Under the pieces are notes generated by a model that did no database searches, was not told the DNA's origin, and saw nothing but the letters and a program-made list of their open reading frames with translations. Positions 23,338-34,039 of a stretch of 64,000 bases of DNA are shown one piece after another. A program made the position numbers and the translations under genes. Positions within the stretch are counted from its first letter, which is position 1; each line of letters begins with the position of its first letter. The DNA comes from Cryptomeria japonica (lineage: Eukaryota; Streptophyta; Pinopsida; Cupressales; Cupressaceae), in NCBI RefSeq assembly GCF_030272615.1, contig NC_081408.1, positions 614,597,976 through 614,661,975 on the forward strand, read 5' to 3'.

Positions 23338-24699
23338 TATTGAAAATATAATTATGTGTTGTCATTGATGTTAACCAATGTCTAGAAGTATGAGATCAGT
23401 TGTTTTCCTGAGTGGTGTTGTATCAAGAATTTGTTTAAGTATTCACATTGATGTATGGATATTGATGGTAGTGATTGTAGATGATAAATCTAATTGAATC
23501 ATGTCTATTATAGAGCATTAAAGAAGTATTTAAGTGTTCACAATAGATTGCATGGCTAAGTATGACTGTTTCGATGAGCAATCTATGAAACAAGGTTGAG
23601 TGTTCAAGTCTGCATTCTACCGCATTGTTTCATCTTTGCTTGCAGTTGTATTATGATGTTGGTGGATGCAAAATAATGTTAGATCTCAAGTTCCATGCTC
23701 CTATTTGTTTCATAGTTAGATTAGTGATGATCTGGGTGTCGGTGATGCAAAAACTATGTACCTGTTTGCGAGAATACTTTGCATTCCTCTACCTTCTGAG
23801 GATTTAGTGTTGTCATTCTTTGATATAGTATTTTTGGTGTTAGATGATTCTATGTTGTATATCAGTAGGTGTTGTGGAGGTCCGCACCACATTTTGAGTA
23901 TGTTTGGCTAGATTGCATTATCAATTCTATCTTCCGAAGCTAGCTTGAGTAATTTTGGTCTATGTGGTAGCATGTGGAGTTGAAGGCAATGATGTGGGTT
24001 TGATAGGAAGGTGTGTCAACATGAGGCATTGCTTCACACATCCTTTTTCCCTTTTGCATTTCTTTAGAGAAACTATGTGAGGGTAACAATTTATATTCTA
24101 CACTTTACATCTAATTAGGCTGACCTAACTAATGTATCTCTTTGTTGCAGATGATATATATAAGGGATGTGATATTTTGGAGGATTTTAAGTATTGAATA
24201 AGAAGTTGTGTGTGGTATGTTGTGTGAGAGAGAAGGTGTACATTCATAGAAGAGTAGTAATGAAGTTTGTTGTAGATGTTTAGAATAGTGATCTGCAATT
24301 AACATTTAAGAGGATGCACATCTCTTTAGTTTAGCAATAACAATTCATTGTAATCAAATCTAGTGTATCTTTCCTTGAAGAAGTGATCTTCAGTGTTTCA
24401 CAAATGCATTATATCTTTCCCTATGGTTTTTCACCTTAACTTGCAAGTCCAAATCAGGAGCAATGAGATTCACTGGCCAAGAACCTAAAAAAATGCAATC
24501 TATTTACATATAGTGAGATAGTCCTCATAGTGGTTTTTCCTACACTGGGTTTTCCACACAAAAATCCAGGTGTCATTGTGTGATTGATCTTTCAATTTTT
24601 CAGTTGTTTACTTTTACATATGTGATAATTGGAACGAATGGTTAAATTTTAATATATGTTGATTCACACCCCAATCTCAGCATTCAAAAGTGTTCAACA
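23338..24699 (+). repeat. X 3' LTR
   Basis: About 1362 bp. The left edge is set by the polypurine tract (TATTGAAAAT, with TA where TG is expected). The right edge is set by ...GTGTTCAACA after the GATTCACACCCCAATCTCAG segment, which matches the ends of the other copia LTRs here. Its partner is outside the window, so the edges are inferred. It carries the hairpin at 24530-24557. Confidence 0.7.
24530..24557 (+). promoter_or_regulatory. Conserved LTR hairpin, X copy
   Basis: GTGG/CCAC outer stem, T5 on one side and TTTT on the other, CC/GG inner stem. Same arrangement as the C1, E2, E3 and E5 copies. Confidence 0.5.
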
Positions 24700-25371
24700 A
24701 GTTTTACTACTTTTAAAAAAAATTATTGCAAGTACAACTTGTTATAATCAAACATGAGGTTGATTCAATTTAAAAAAATAATAATTATAATTATATTCAA
24801 AAACAAAAATGTATAGCTCTTGCAAATACGAGTCTATTTTGTCATCGATGTCAAACTAGTTGGTCCGATGTCAAGCTTGTTGATTTGGATGTGTAAATTG
24901 GTAACATTCCTTGGTTTAGATGTGGTCTTATACAATTCAATAACAGTGGGCTCATATTTTCATCATATGGATGTGTGGAGTCTATTTGTGAATTCTTCAT
25001 AAGTCTTTTAAGGATGTATCATGAAGTTTCCATAGCTTTGGTGTTGATTTTTGGGATCCGCAATTGGTATTCAGTCATGTGTGATTGTTTTGGTGTTAGT
25101 GTACAATAATGTGTTGCATTCCTATGTATACTATAATTTTAGTAATGTGGCTTGATTGTTCAATGTTGTGGATATTTATAACGTTATCTTGACCGTTCAC
25201 GGGTGTCTTTGGTGGTCTGCATCATAATTGGAGCCAATTGCATTGGTGTATCTTAACCACTTTCTCTTTTACACCTGACCTATAATGTTTTGGTTCGTAC
25301 TTTTGCATGTGGATCTATCAACGACGATTTTGGATGGACATGAAGGTGTGTAAACATGGTGTGGTGCCTCA
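24700..25371 (+). repeat. Old LTR-like remnant, left part
   Basis: No gene. The phrase GAAGGTGTGTAAACATG (about 25341), continued after E4 at 48718 by CACACATCTC...CTTTTGCA and TTACATCTAATTA...GACCTAA, parallels the X LTR at about 24005-24130. I infer a decayed relative of the X LTR, later split by E4. Outer limits are not resolved. Confidence 0.45.
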
Positions 25372-25998
25372 TGGGACATTAGGAAAATCCATTAAATAAT
25401 TAATTTTAAGTTGTCTAAACATTATAACTCTAAAGACAACTTAATTTAGTTATTTATCTAAGTAGATTAAAGTGACTTTATGACAACATCAAATTATAAA
25501 GTAAAGTCAATTAAAAGGAATTCCAAGATACAAGTAGTGGACGAATGAAGAGTCAAGGTTGATCTATTTAAAAATTTGGAGAGGCTCATTCTCACATGAT
25601 TGGTTTATGTTTGGTTTTGTATTCTCTAGGAGAATTCAGGGAAGCTTTGGCTTTCAGCTGGTTTGGGGACGAAAACCCTCAAGCTTGGAGGCGGTGGACA
25701 TTGCAGTTGGAGTTATCATGCAGGTGACTCACATGTGCTTCAAATGCAAGTTGCTGGTAATCCAATCTGACTTTTATTTCTGTAGCTGAGATTGGATGTA
25801 AGGTCATTATTTTGCTGTAATATTATGGCAATATTCATATGTAGTTTTCAAACCTTGTTCTTTTTTGCAAATAAAGTTATTTAGTTGTAATTTGTTTGTG
25901 AAAATTGGATATTTTGTGATTAAATTCATGTAGTCATTTTTCATAAAAACTTGAGAAAAGTTTTTAAAATCTGGAGTAATATCCCTGGGGGCATTTCA
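25372..25998 (+). repeat. E4 5' LTR (first 15 bp lacking)
   Basis: Matches the right LTR from TGGGACATTAGG onward to ATTTCA. The right copy has an extra TGTAATGTCCCCTTT in front. AATAAA at about 25870 is a possible polyadenylation signal. Confidence 0.85.
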
Positions 25999-25999
25999 G

Positions 26000-26011
26000 T
26001 GGTATCAAAGT
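26000..26011 (+). other. E4 primer binding site (variant initiator Met)
   Basis: TGGTATCAAAGT: two differences from the TGGTATCAGAGC site used by C1, E3 and E5. Confidence 0.75.
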
Positions 26012-28621
26012 AGTGCATTGTGCTAGCCTATTGGGTAACTGTGTTCTTTGAAGATATTCAGTTCCAGAATTGATTTTATCTGACTATGTGAAGTTTTGAT
26101 CACTGTATGTTTTGGAAAATGTTAATGCCAGTGTAATATTATCTAGGTATTTGTGTATCTTGAAAAATGAACATTCTTGGAATTGTTTTTTTTGGATTCA
26201 ATTCCAGAAAAATACTTTGGCACATGCATTTGTGCTGGGAGGTAATACATTGACAGTGCCGAGAATTAGTTTTTGGTTTCATTGTGTTTCTTGCAAGTTA
26301 TGTATGTTTCGACATCTTCAACATTTTGATATTCCTTTAGTATAGTTAGTCGTTAGCTATTTCCCCTTACTGTGGGTCTGCATATAGTTCGTTAGTCATA
26401 GGGAAGCTATTTCAGCACATCTCTAGCCCGAGCTTGAATACCAAACAGTCAACTAGTTCGTAGTTTGTGGGCTAGAAATTACTTGGGAGATGGACGTAGT
26501 GATTGGGTCCCAATATCAACACGTGGTTCACCCAGTTTAGACTCAACCAAATTTACTCTCTACCACATTAGGAGCTCTGCCGCAGGCTTCAGAAAGTAAT
26601 GCGATTTACCTTGGGGTCACGGGTTGTAGAACTGTGACTTCTCTTAATTCTGAGATGCCAAACTAGTGCTTAGCGTGGACAAGTGATTCCCAGTGAAGGA
26701 AGAGTGGTGACTGGGAAGTTATTGCGTGTCGCGGCTAATATATTTTTTGCGTGTATGCACTCCAAAGAAAGTCATAGAGAATTAATCGGTGGACATTTTT
26801 TTTGATAGATACTCCTTGATTGGTTAAGTTGTGATTTTTATTTGAGCAAAAGTTTTTTCTCAGCTGACTATGAATATATTTGGTGGAGTTATGAGATGAA
26901 GATTAAATTAAACTAAAAATTACTTGTAGCAGCAATGCTATTTCTATTGATGCAGGATTCATTGTTTATAGTGTGCAAGCATAACGTGACACTTCATTGA
27001 GCTTTCTTCTTTGACAGTTACCATAAGTTCTTGCCAGTTACGTAAGTTCTTACATGATGTGAACTCATGTCTAGTAGTGTTAAAATCCTGCAAGATTGAA
27101 CCTTTCAGTGACATGTGAGGCTGTTGAAGTGGGTTTATGTGTTGTGTCTACTTCGGAATATAATTAATGGTTACACATGGAGAAAATTAAAATAAATTGT
27201 TGTAGAAGTTCTTGAGTTCATGGAAATATCTCCAATGATTTGACTCAAATTATATTTAAAATAATTTAATCTTATCCAAGTATCGGTGGCAGAATAATCA
27301 CGTCCCTCTATTCATGACATCGACCAAGTTTTAAAGGTTGGATTTCTTTATGTTGGTATGGAAGAAAGAAATATAGACTGTGTGTTTGACAGTTTCAAGA
27401 CGTGGTGAACAACCGACTCACACAGAGATTGTGAAAAACATAGTTGCAGAGAGGTTGAACTATGGTTTGCAGATATTGAGATAACACCTAGGGTTGATAT
27501 CTGGTTGGAAGCATTGTAGAAGGTCAAGGACTAGCCAATACAATAGTTAGAAAACCTCTAGTTCATTGTGATTGGTGAGTTCTTCTTTATTTTGGGCTAG
27601 ACATACTACCAAACTCAGAAAACATTCAATACAAAGTGTAGTGTTATGTTTGGGCAATCGCATTACTAGATAAGGTGCGTGGAAATCATCTACAATATTG
27701 GCTGGACGTGATTCAATCTGCAGGGTCTGCAATAGTTTAATACTTCATAGTGGCCACTGGATTTTGCATACCTTGCATCCACATAGGCCTAGTGTTGGGA
27801 AAGTTAAACAAACTTATCGGGGCGATATTGATCAAATTGGGAGGGAGGAAGAGTTGCGATTGAAAGTGTCCGTAGGTTTTGAAAAGTGTAGGCAGTGAAT
27901 CTTCCGTGAAAGGACCAAATGTGGTTGTGTGTGTGTTCACTGAGTCTGGGCAAAGACAATACCTATAGCATGTAGTGCAAACCTCCATCCTTATAAACCA
28001 GGTTCCCTGTTCGAACCTTTGTATTAGAATTGGGAAAAATTCTTAATTGTGTAAACTTTAAAATAGTCGGTAACTTGCTATGAAAGTGTAACGAATTCTT
28101 GTTAAAATAAACAAGGAAGTGCAATTAAGGGAGTTCAGTTTATTGTAAATGCAAACTATGAATTGATATGTTCATTTGCTGCAATTTCCTTGAATGTTGG
28201 AATGCTTGAGTAAATCAAACACCACACCAAAATGCAACAGATTTCAACAAAACGTTAGTGGTAAAAAAAATAAAAATCTTTACTCAATTTGGGAGACAAA
28301 ATAGGGCATTATATTTCAGTTTTGGGACAACGCATGGTAATTGTTTAGTTAAAATTTCTCAAAATTGAAACTACAACTGTTAGGATAGCCCTTAATGTTT
28401 TGTAGCAGTTACACTCAGGGAAGGTAAAAGTTTAGTCCTTAATTATAGTTTGATAACTGTTGGCGAAATACCAGCAACCAGTTTGATAGAGGAAATTGTA
28501 GCACACAGGATAGTTGCAAAAAACTTTCTTATTCATCTTAATATCAACTATTTGTCAAATGTTTATGAATTGAAGTAAGACAAATTGGTTCAGAATTGAG
28601 TACCAAATAGAGTTCAACGTC
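26012..28621. other. E4 5' internal region, no gene recognised
   Basis: Only short frames under 85 codons, none with a recognisable domain. The middle (about 26340-26760) is less AT-rich than its surroundings. I see no repeat or RNA gene. Confidence 0.5.
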
Positions 28622-28626
28622 AGTGC

Positions 28627-30281
28627 TGTGTGGGAGAAAAAGTGACACTAAGCAAACATGCCCTAATCTCACCTTCAATCACACATTTGTGGAATACAAA
28701 AGAGCCTAGAGGTATCACACAATTGGCTACTTCTTCTTGTGGAAGAGAGAGCCACGGGCTACCTATTAGGATTTCTATTCCTTTGTTGCAATTGAAAGAT
28801 GAAATGATGCAAGTTCAATCCCTAACCCCAAAGTGCAAGTATGAACTAATAACAAGATTGCAGAATTGAACTTAAACAATGGAAAGTTGTAAACACAAGG
28901 ACAAGACAAGAATGTAAATGCGTACCCGGAGTTAAAATCTGACTGAAAATGTTCAGGACAGGGGCGCGGGCGCCACTGTCCTGATTTTGCCCCTGAAATT
29001 GCTCCAGAAATTGTTGTTTTGCAAAGTTGTCAAAAATGCTGAAAACTGCTGTCAGAAGGACCAGGGCGCCCAGCGCCCCTGTCCCAGGGACTAGGGCGCC
29101 CAGCGCCCCTGTCCCAGGGACCAGGGCGCCCCACGCCCCTGTCCTAGTCTTTTTCTCTGAGATTTGGTGTGAAGTTCGGTCTCCGTCTGCTTCTTCCGGA
29201 TCTGTAACTTGCGGCGTCGTCCGAATTTCGAAACCTACACTTATATCTGAAAAGGTGTGGTGGGCAGCTATATAGGGTTTTGCCTTAGTCAAACCCCCGC
29301 TTCGGTGATTTCCACCTCCACGAATAGCCAAGTTGTATTGTAAAATGTATTGTGTGTGCAGACCTAGTGTGTGTGCAAGGTCCTTAAATGCAAGAAAGCA
29401 AACTAGAGCAACCCAGAAAGTAAACCCTAATTGCTTGTAAATGATAATGTAAATGCTCTAAATCAAGATGCAAAGTGATCTAAAGCATGAATAAAGGATA
29501 TATTGAAGCTTATGCAAAGACATGAAAACAACATGAAATCATACCCAACCCTCAAGGGAGGAGTACAAGCCAATCTTTAGTCGGTAATCTCCTATTGTTC
29601 TTCAATGTCTCCCAAGCCCTAAATGAATGAAATTGATGAATGCTTGATGGATGGATGTTGAATGTTATTGAAATCTTCAAAGATCTGCTCTTTCGCTGCA
29701 TATCAGGTTCCTGAAAACAAAATTCTGATCCTTTCAAATGAAGAAAGAGAGCTCTTATATATGAAACCCTAGGTCTTAATTTCAACTTTTGGCCGACCTA
29801 GAGATTGAATATCCCGCCAATTTCTTGGGGTTAAGCTTTATTTTATGATTGGATCGTGCTCCTAAAATTTCGGGAAAAATGTCCGGGACCATGTGCACGC
29901 CGGGCGCCATGGTCCCGACAACTTTTCACCAAATTTTCAGGGCCGTCGGATATGATGATTTTAGAGAGAATCCCCAAGTTACAGCTAATTTCGAGATGTT
30001 TTGACCCCCGAAATCAAGCCCCCAAGTTCAAAATAGGACCTAATTAGGGTTTTTGATTAAATGATGTATTGGAAGAATAAAATGAAAGGGGCACACTTTA
30101 ATGAAAGGGCCCAACTTTATGATGTAGGAGATGATGAAATAGAACCTTAGACCTAATTAATTTGATTAATTAAGTGCTAAAGGGGAAATGCAATGCAAAA
30201 TACAAAATGCGCCAAGGCGGGTGCTAAACTAGGTGTGAAATTGTACCACCCTAGCAAGTGCGTACAATTTACGATGCTACA
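28627..30281 (-). mobile_element. S: solo LTR inside E4
   Basis: 1655 bp bounded by TG...CA with perfect 5-bp duplications agtgc at 28622-28626 and 30282-30286. There is no primer site, coding region or second LTR, so this is a solo LTR left by LTR-LTR recombination. Reverse orientation is favoured because that strand has a TATATAAGAGCTC box (about 29750-29763) and a TGTAGCATCG start; this is an inference. It contains three GC-rich 30-bp repeats. Confidence 0.82.
29058..29147. repeat. Three 30-bp GC-rich tandem units in solo LTR S
   Basis: Units at 29058, 29088 and 29118 share the core CAGGGCGCCCAGCGCCCCTG and are nearly identical. Each can fold as CAGGG-CGC against GCG-CCCTG with one bulged C. 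Related GC-rich phrases are at about 28952-28983 and 29882-29920. Confidence 0.9.
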
Positions 30282-30286
30282 AGTGC

Positions 30287-30485
30287 GTTGTTATTTCAGT
30301 GCTCATTTGGGACAAAGTTTGTTAGCCTATTGGAAGAAGATTCAGAATTCTGATTTTTAGTTCGAACCATGCCAACTGAAGATATTAAACATTTGACAAG
30401 ATCAAATGTAATGAGCATTCTTCAAAGGGTGGAAGACTATTTGCCCTTATTGAGTAGTTACCTTGTGATGAGATGTAGTTAGCTA
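30287..30485 (+). pseudogene. E4 PDS5-like fragment, possible 5' part
   Basis: A short frame from about 30369 reads MSILQRVEDYLPLLSSYLV, which resembles the LLxLLDxVExCLSKVEQSP segment near the N-terminus of plant PDS5 proteins. It is weak by itself, but it is in the right order before the stronger part at 45326. E3 inserted between them. Frameshifts lie close to the E3 junction. Confidence 0.4.
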
Positions 30486-30833
30486 TGATGAATAATGATG
30501 AATAGTAAGTAACCAATAGATACTGAGAGGGGAGGGGGGTGAATTAGTATGGACAAATACTTCTTCAACAACTTAAACTGCAAAGAATGGCAAACAGTAT
30601 CACCGATCTAAATCAGGGCACTACCGATAAAACACAGTGAGACTATGAAAGACATAAACCGGTAACACTTAGATCTTCACAAAACCTTATATCTCATTTC
30701 CACTTCACCCATATGCTTAAGCAAGTAATACATTAGAAATATAATGACCATTGGACCAACATGCTTTACCACTTAACAAAAAACACTAAGACATCGCATG
30801 AAAAAGAATCATACATAACACACTGATTTTTCA

Positions 30834-30861
30834 CGTGGAAATCCAACTAGGAAAAACCACA
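30834..30861 (-). promoter_or_regulatory. Conserved LTR hairpin, E3 copy
   Basis: On the reverse strand TGTGG/CCACG outer stem (one T-G wobble), T5 and ATTT internal loop, CC/GG inner stem. The right LTR copy at 44467-44494 has TGTGG on the + strand against CCACG and a CCC/GGG inner stem. Confidence 0.55.
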
Positions 30862-31106
30862 GTGGGGATGAATACCCACAAGTTGTTCTTGAACTCTTAT
30901 GAATTTTTCTCTGTCAGGAACCTAGTCCGGTTAAGGAATTTACAACAGGTTCTGCTAGGAACCAATCCTGCTAGGGATCACTTGGTTAAGGGAAGGCTAA
31001 ATACCCGGTTAGAGGTTAAAACCCTGTTAAAGGTTACCTTGTCAGAGGATTTAAAGAACTTAATGATTTTGAGTCACCCTGCTAAAGGATTTACAAAAAT
31101 CCTGTT

Positions 31107-31111
31107 AAAGC
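31107..31111. repeat. E2 left target duplication (aaagc)
   Basis: Identical to 38773-38777 on the other side of E2; both lie in the E3 LTR. Confidence 0.93.
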
Positions 31112-32268
31112 TATTGGCATTTTTGATGATTATGTTGTGATTGTCATTGATGGACACACACTTGCTATGAGATCACTTTTTGTATGTATGAGTTAAAGCT
31201 CAATTGGTATTTGTTCCAACCGGTATGATGTATTATAGTCTTTAGACTATCGGTGTTTTGCAGAAAGTGTTTACCGATCTGAAGCGGTATGAAGACCTCA
31301 AGTGGTTCAAGGATCTCAAGCGGTACAAAGGAACGAAGCAACACAACTCATATTTCCTAGTCTTCATTTTGTCAAACCGAAAAATGGTATTTTTCTTAAT
31401 CTGGTATTCTGTATGAATCGGTAATACTCTGTGATATGTTACCAACCGACATCTTGTGTTGAGTTACCATCCACCGATTGTTTGGCGGTGTCGACACTTT
31501 AACGGTGCTTTTTGTGTCGCGTTACCAAATATGTCTAGATGCATTAAACCTAGGAAATTGTATTGTAATCCTATTGGACCGACATGAAATCAGATTACTT
31601 TATAAGGACATCATGTCTAGGGTTTTAGGTTGTTGCTAGGGTTTAAGGTGGTTGAAGAGTTTTTGTAAGTGCGAACATAGAAGAGAAGTAGAGAGAATGT
31701 AGAGAGTGAATGTGTTCAAGACTGAACTAATGCTGGAATGCATTAGAAACGAGCTATCAAGGATCTAACCAAGCAATCTATGCTATTTGCTAGATCACTC
31801 ACTTGTTGATTACTCACATCTTCGACAAGTCTGGAGCCCTTAACCGGGTAGGCCCAAAAAGCCTTTTGTAAATCCTCTAACAAGGTGGTTCACATTTGTG
31901 GATCTAAAATCCTCTGGCAAGGTAGTCATTAATTGGACTTATCTCCTAACAGAGATTGAGATTCGTAACAGGATTTGTTCTGGTAAAAAACATTGTATGA
32001 CCTTAACCAGTCTGGTTCCTATTCTGCAGGTAGTTACTTGTGAGTTTCATCTCACCGTGGTTTTTCCCATTTGGGTTTCCACGTCAAAATCTCTTGTGTC
32101 ATGGTGTTTGTGCTTCTGTGGGTAATGCATTATTTGCTATATGGTTTGCATGTGTGCTAACCGATTTGTTTGCTAAGCTATTTTATCGGTTTACTGGTAG
32201 TCTAGTAAAGTGTTTAAGTACAGAGATTTTTGGCATACTAATTCACCCCCCCCTCTTAGTATTCATCA
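31112..32268 (+). repeat. E2 5' LTR
   Basis: Begins TATTGGCATT (TGTTGG in the 3' copy) and ends TAGTATTCATCA. Relative to the 3' copy it has an extra stretch of about 25 bp at about 31438-31463 and lacks a short duplicated CCTTAACCG phrase. Confidence 0.93.
32056..32083 (+). promoter_or_regulatory. Conserved LTR hairpin, E2 copy
   Basis: CGTGG/CCACG outer stem, T5/T3 internal loop, CCC/GGG inner stem around ATTT. In the 3' LTR copy (38568-38587) the inner CCC is gone and the outer stem has CCATG. Confidence 0.6.
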
Positions 32269-32270
32269 AT

Positions 32271-32282
32271 TGGTATTAGAGC
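32271..32282 (+). other. E2 primer binding site (initiator Met, one change)
   Basis: TGGTATTAGAGC, one C-to-T difference from the usual site, two bases after the LTR. Confidence 0.9.
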
Positions 32283-32318
32283 CCACCTTTCTATAAGTCT
32301 AACCACTTGGAAAGAGAT

Positions 32319-33596
32319 ATGGGGGAATACACTATGAGGGAACTTACTCATTGGCTCACTCAGTCTGAGAAAGCCTATGATGATCTTATGGTCAAATATA
32401 AGGCCTCTTAGGCAAAAAGGAGAGAACATGTTGAAAAACTGATGGAGCTATCTGAAAATAGTTCTTCTGATGAAGTAGACATGGAAGCCCTAATTCAAGA
32501 AGTAGAAAAGCTGAATGAATCTAATTCCAACATGAGAAAAGAGTTGGAAGGACTGACTATTCAAATGTGCCAAGAGCTTGAGAACCGGAGGAAAGTTGAA
32601 GATCTAGTAAAAGACAAAGATCATGAAATCTCCAAGCTAAAGCAAGAAATCAGTGCCCTAACTGCTCAACTCCATGCAAGCAAAGTGGAAAAGGAAGACA
32701 TGCAAGGAGAACTGAACATAGCCATCTCCGAGAATGCAAACTTGATGGAAACAAATGCTGCTATTTCTAAAGAACTCTCTGAGTCAAAGGAAATACTCGC
32801 TAAGTTCAACAAGAGTACTGTTAAGCTAGAGCAAAAGTTTGAATTGGCCAAACCTATCAAGAATACTGATGGAATTGGTTACTCCGGTCATGAGCAAGGT
32901 GAGACCTCTGGTGCAAGTGCTGAAGCATCGAAGAAGCAACCAACATTCAAAGGTAAAGGTAAGCAAAAGTTCAAACCTGTTTGCTTTAACTGTCTTAAAG
33001 AAGGACATACTGCTAATGTATGTAGGAGCAAAGCCTACAATAATTTTTCTTACTTTATAAACAATGTACCTAGATCCAATAAGTTTAATGGTAATTGTTA
33101 TGCATGCAACAAATTTGGGCATAGAGCATTTGAATGTAGGTTTGTTATGAACAACACTGGAAGATATCCTCAGAGGACTCAAGGAGCTGGTCTGGAACCT
33201 TTTGTGAACCGGAATCACAACCGGTTTAATACCTTTAATCATCAGTCAGGAAGTGGTGGCTATGAAGTGGCAACCAGATGGAGAGCAAATTGTTTGATTT
33301 GTCATTGTCATGGTCACACTGCTGCAACATGCAAGAGGAAGAATGGTAACATGAATAATGGACCTTGGAGAGCACCTGGAATGGTCTGCCATCATTGCAA
33401 CAAACCGGGTCACATTTCTAGATTCTGCAGAACAAGAAAGAACATATCGGATGACATATCGGTCCCTCTAGAAGGAAAGATTGATATTAAAACTGTTCAA
33501 GCGGATATGAACAAAACTTGGAAAAAGAAACTAGGAGTGTTGCAAGAAGAACCGATTTTTGCACCTAGTGTGGAAATCACGGATTCGGCAAACTAA
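32319..33596 (+). pseudogene. E2 ORF1: coiled-coil protein with four zinc knuckles, one stop
   Basis: Starts at ATG 32319. A single in-frame TAG (32408) separates a 30-residue head from the 384-codon remainder. Residues about 40-180 are Glu/Lys/Leu-rich with heptad spacing, predicted coiled coil. Then come four CX2CX4HX4C knuckles: CFNCLKEGHTANVC, CYACNKFGHRAFEC, CLICHCHGHTAATC and CHHCNKPGHISRFC. Knuckles of this type bind RNA in retroelement Gag. No copia Gag N-terminal fold is recognisable, so a nucleocapsid-like role is an inference. It corresponds to E5 ORF1, including a similar C-terminal tail (NKTWKKK against LKMIWRKK). Confidence 0.85.
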
Positions 33597-34039
33597 GCAT
33601 CAGAAAAGCTTAGGGGAAGCAAACGGTGAAATACTTCAAACCCCTAATTTACATTGGTAAAAGACCTTAACCGGTATGAGATACCTGTCAGTTGGCAGAA
33701 GACCAAAAATGATAAAAGGCAAATTAGAGTTTACTCCCTAATATTGGAGCATTTATTATGGTAGGTGGAGAACCTGTTTAAAAGGAATTTTCAAATCATT
33801 TCTCACTTATCATTTTTTGAGAAAAGAACTTTTTCAAGTGCAGAGCAAAGAAAAGCGATTTAAACTACGAATCAAAGAATTTATCAAATCCCCGAAGAAA
33901 GAATCTGAAGCTATCATCTGTTGAAGGAGTGGAGAACGCAAAGCGGTATTTTAGTACTCGAAGGAGTGTGAAGTGAAGTTCAATTGCGAAGCCCTAATTG
34001 TCGATCAGTGAAGGTATTTTTCATAATTCTCTATTTATC
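33597..34039 (+). promoter_or_regulatory. E2 ORF1-ORF2 spacer with conserved TATA-like block
   Basis: TTTAAAAGG at 33777-33785 is followed by TTTTC, TCATTT, TCACTTAT and TTTTTTGAGA. The same order is found in E5 from 51995. The distance to the ORF2 ATG is 263 bp here and 241 bp in E5. It could be an internal promoter and 5' leader for ORF2. Not recognised from a known element. Confidence 0.45.

Larger units (their letters stand above)
30486..31111 (-). repeat. E3 3' LTR, segment left of E2
   Basis: Matches the right LTR from 44110 on (TGATGAATAATGATGAATAG...). Interrupted at 31111 by E2; the next bases are at 38778. Confidence 0.92.

Noticed and set aside
28846-29331. 161-codon reverse ORF across the GC-rich units
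   Set aside because: It lies inside a solo LTR and is produced by the 30-bp repeats.
31610-31660. AGGGTTTTAGG / AGGGTTTAAGG as telomere-like repeats
   Set aside because: Only two or three irregular copies within the E2 LTR, repeated in its partner LTR at about 38100. Not an array.
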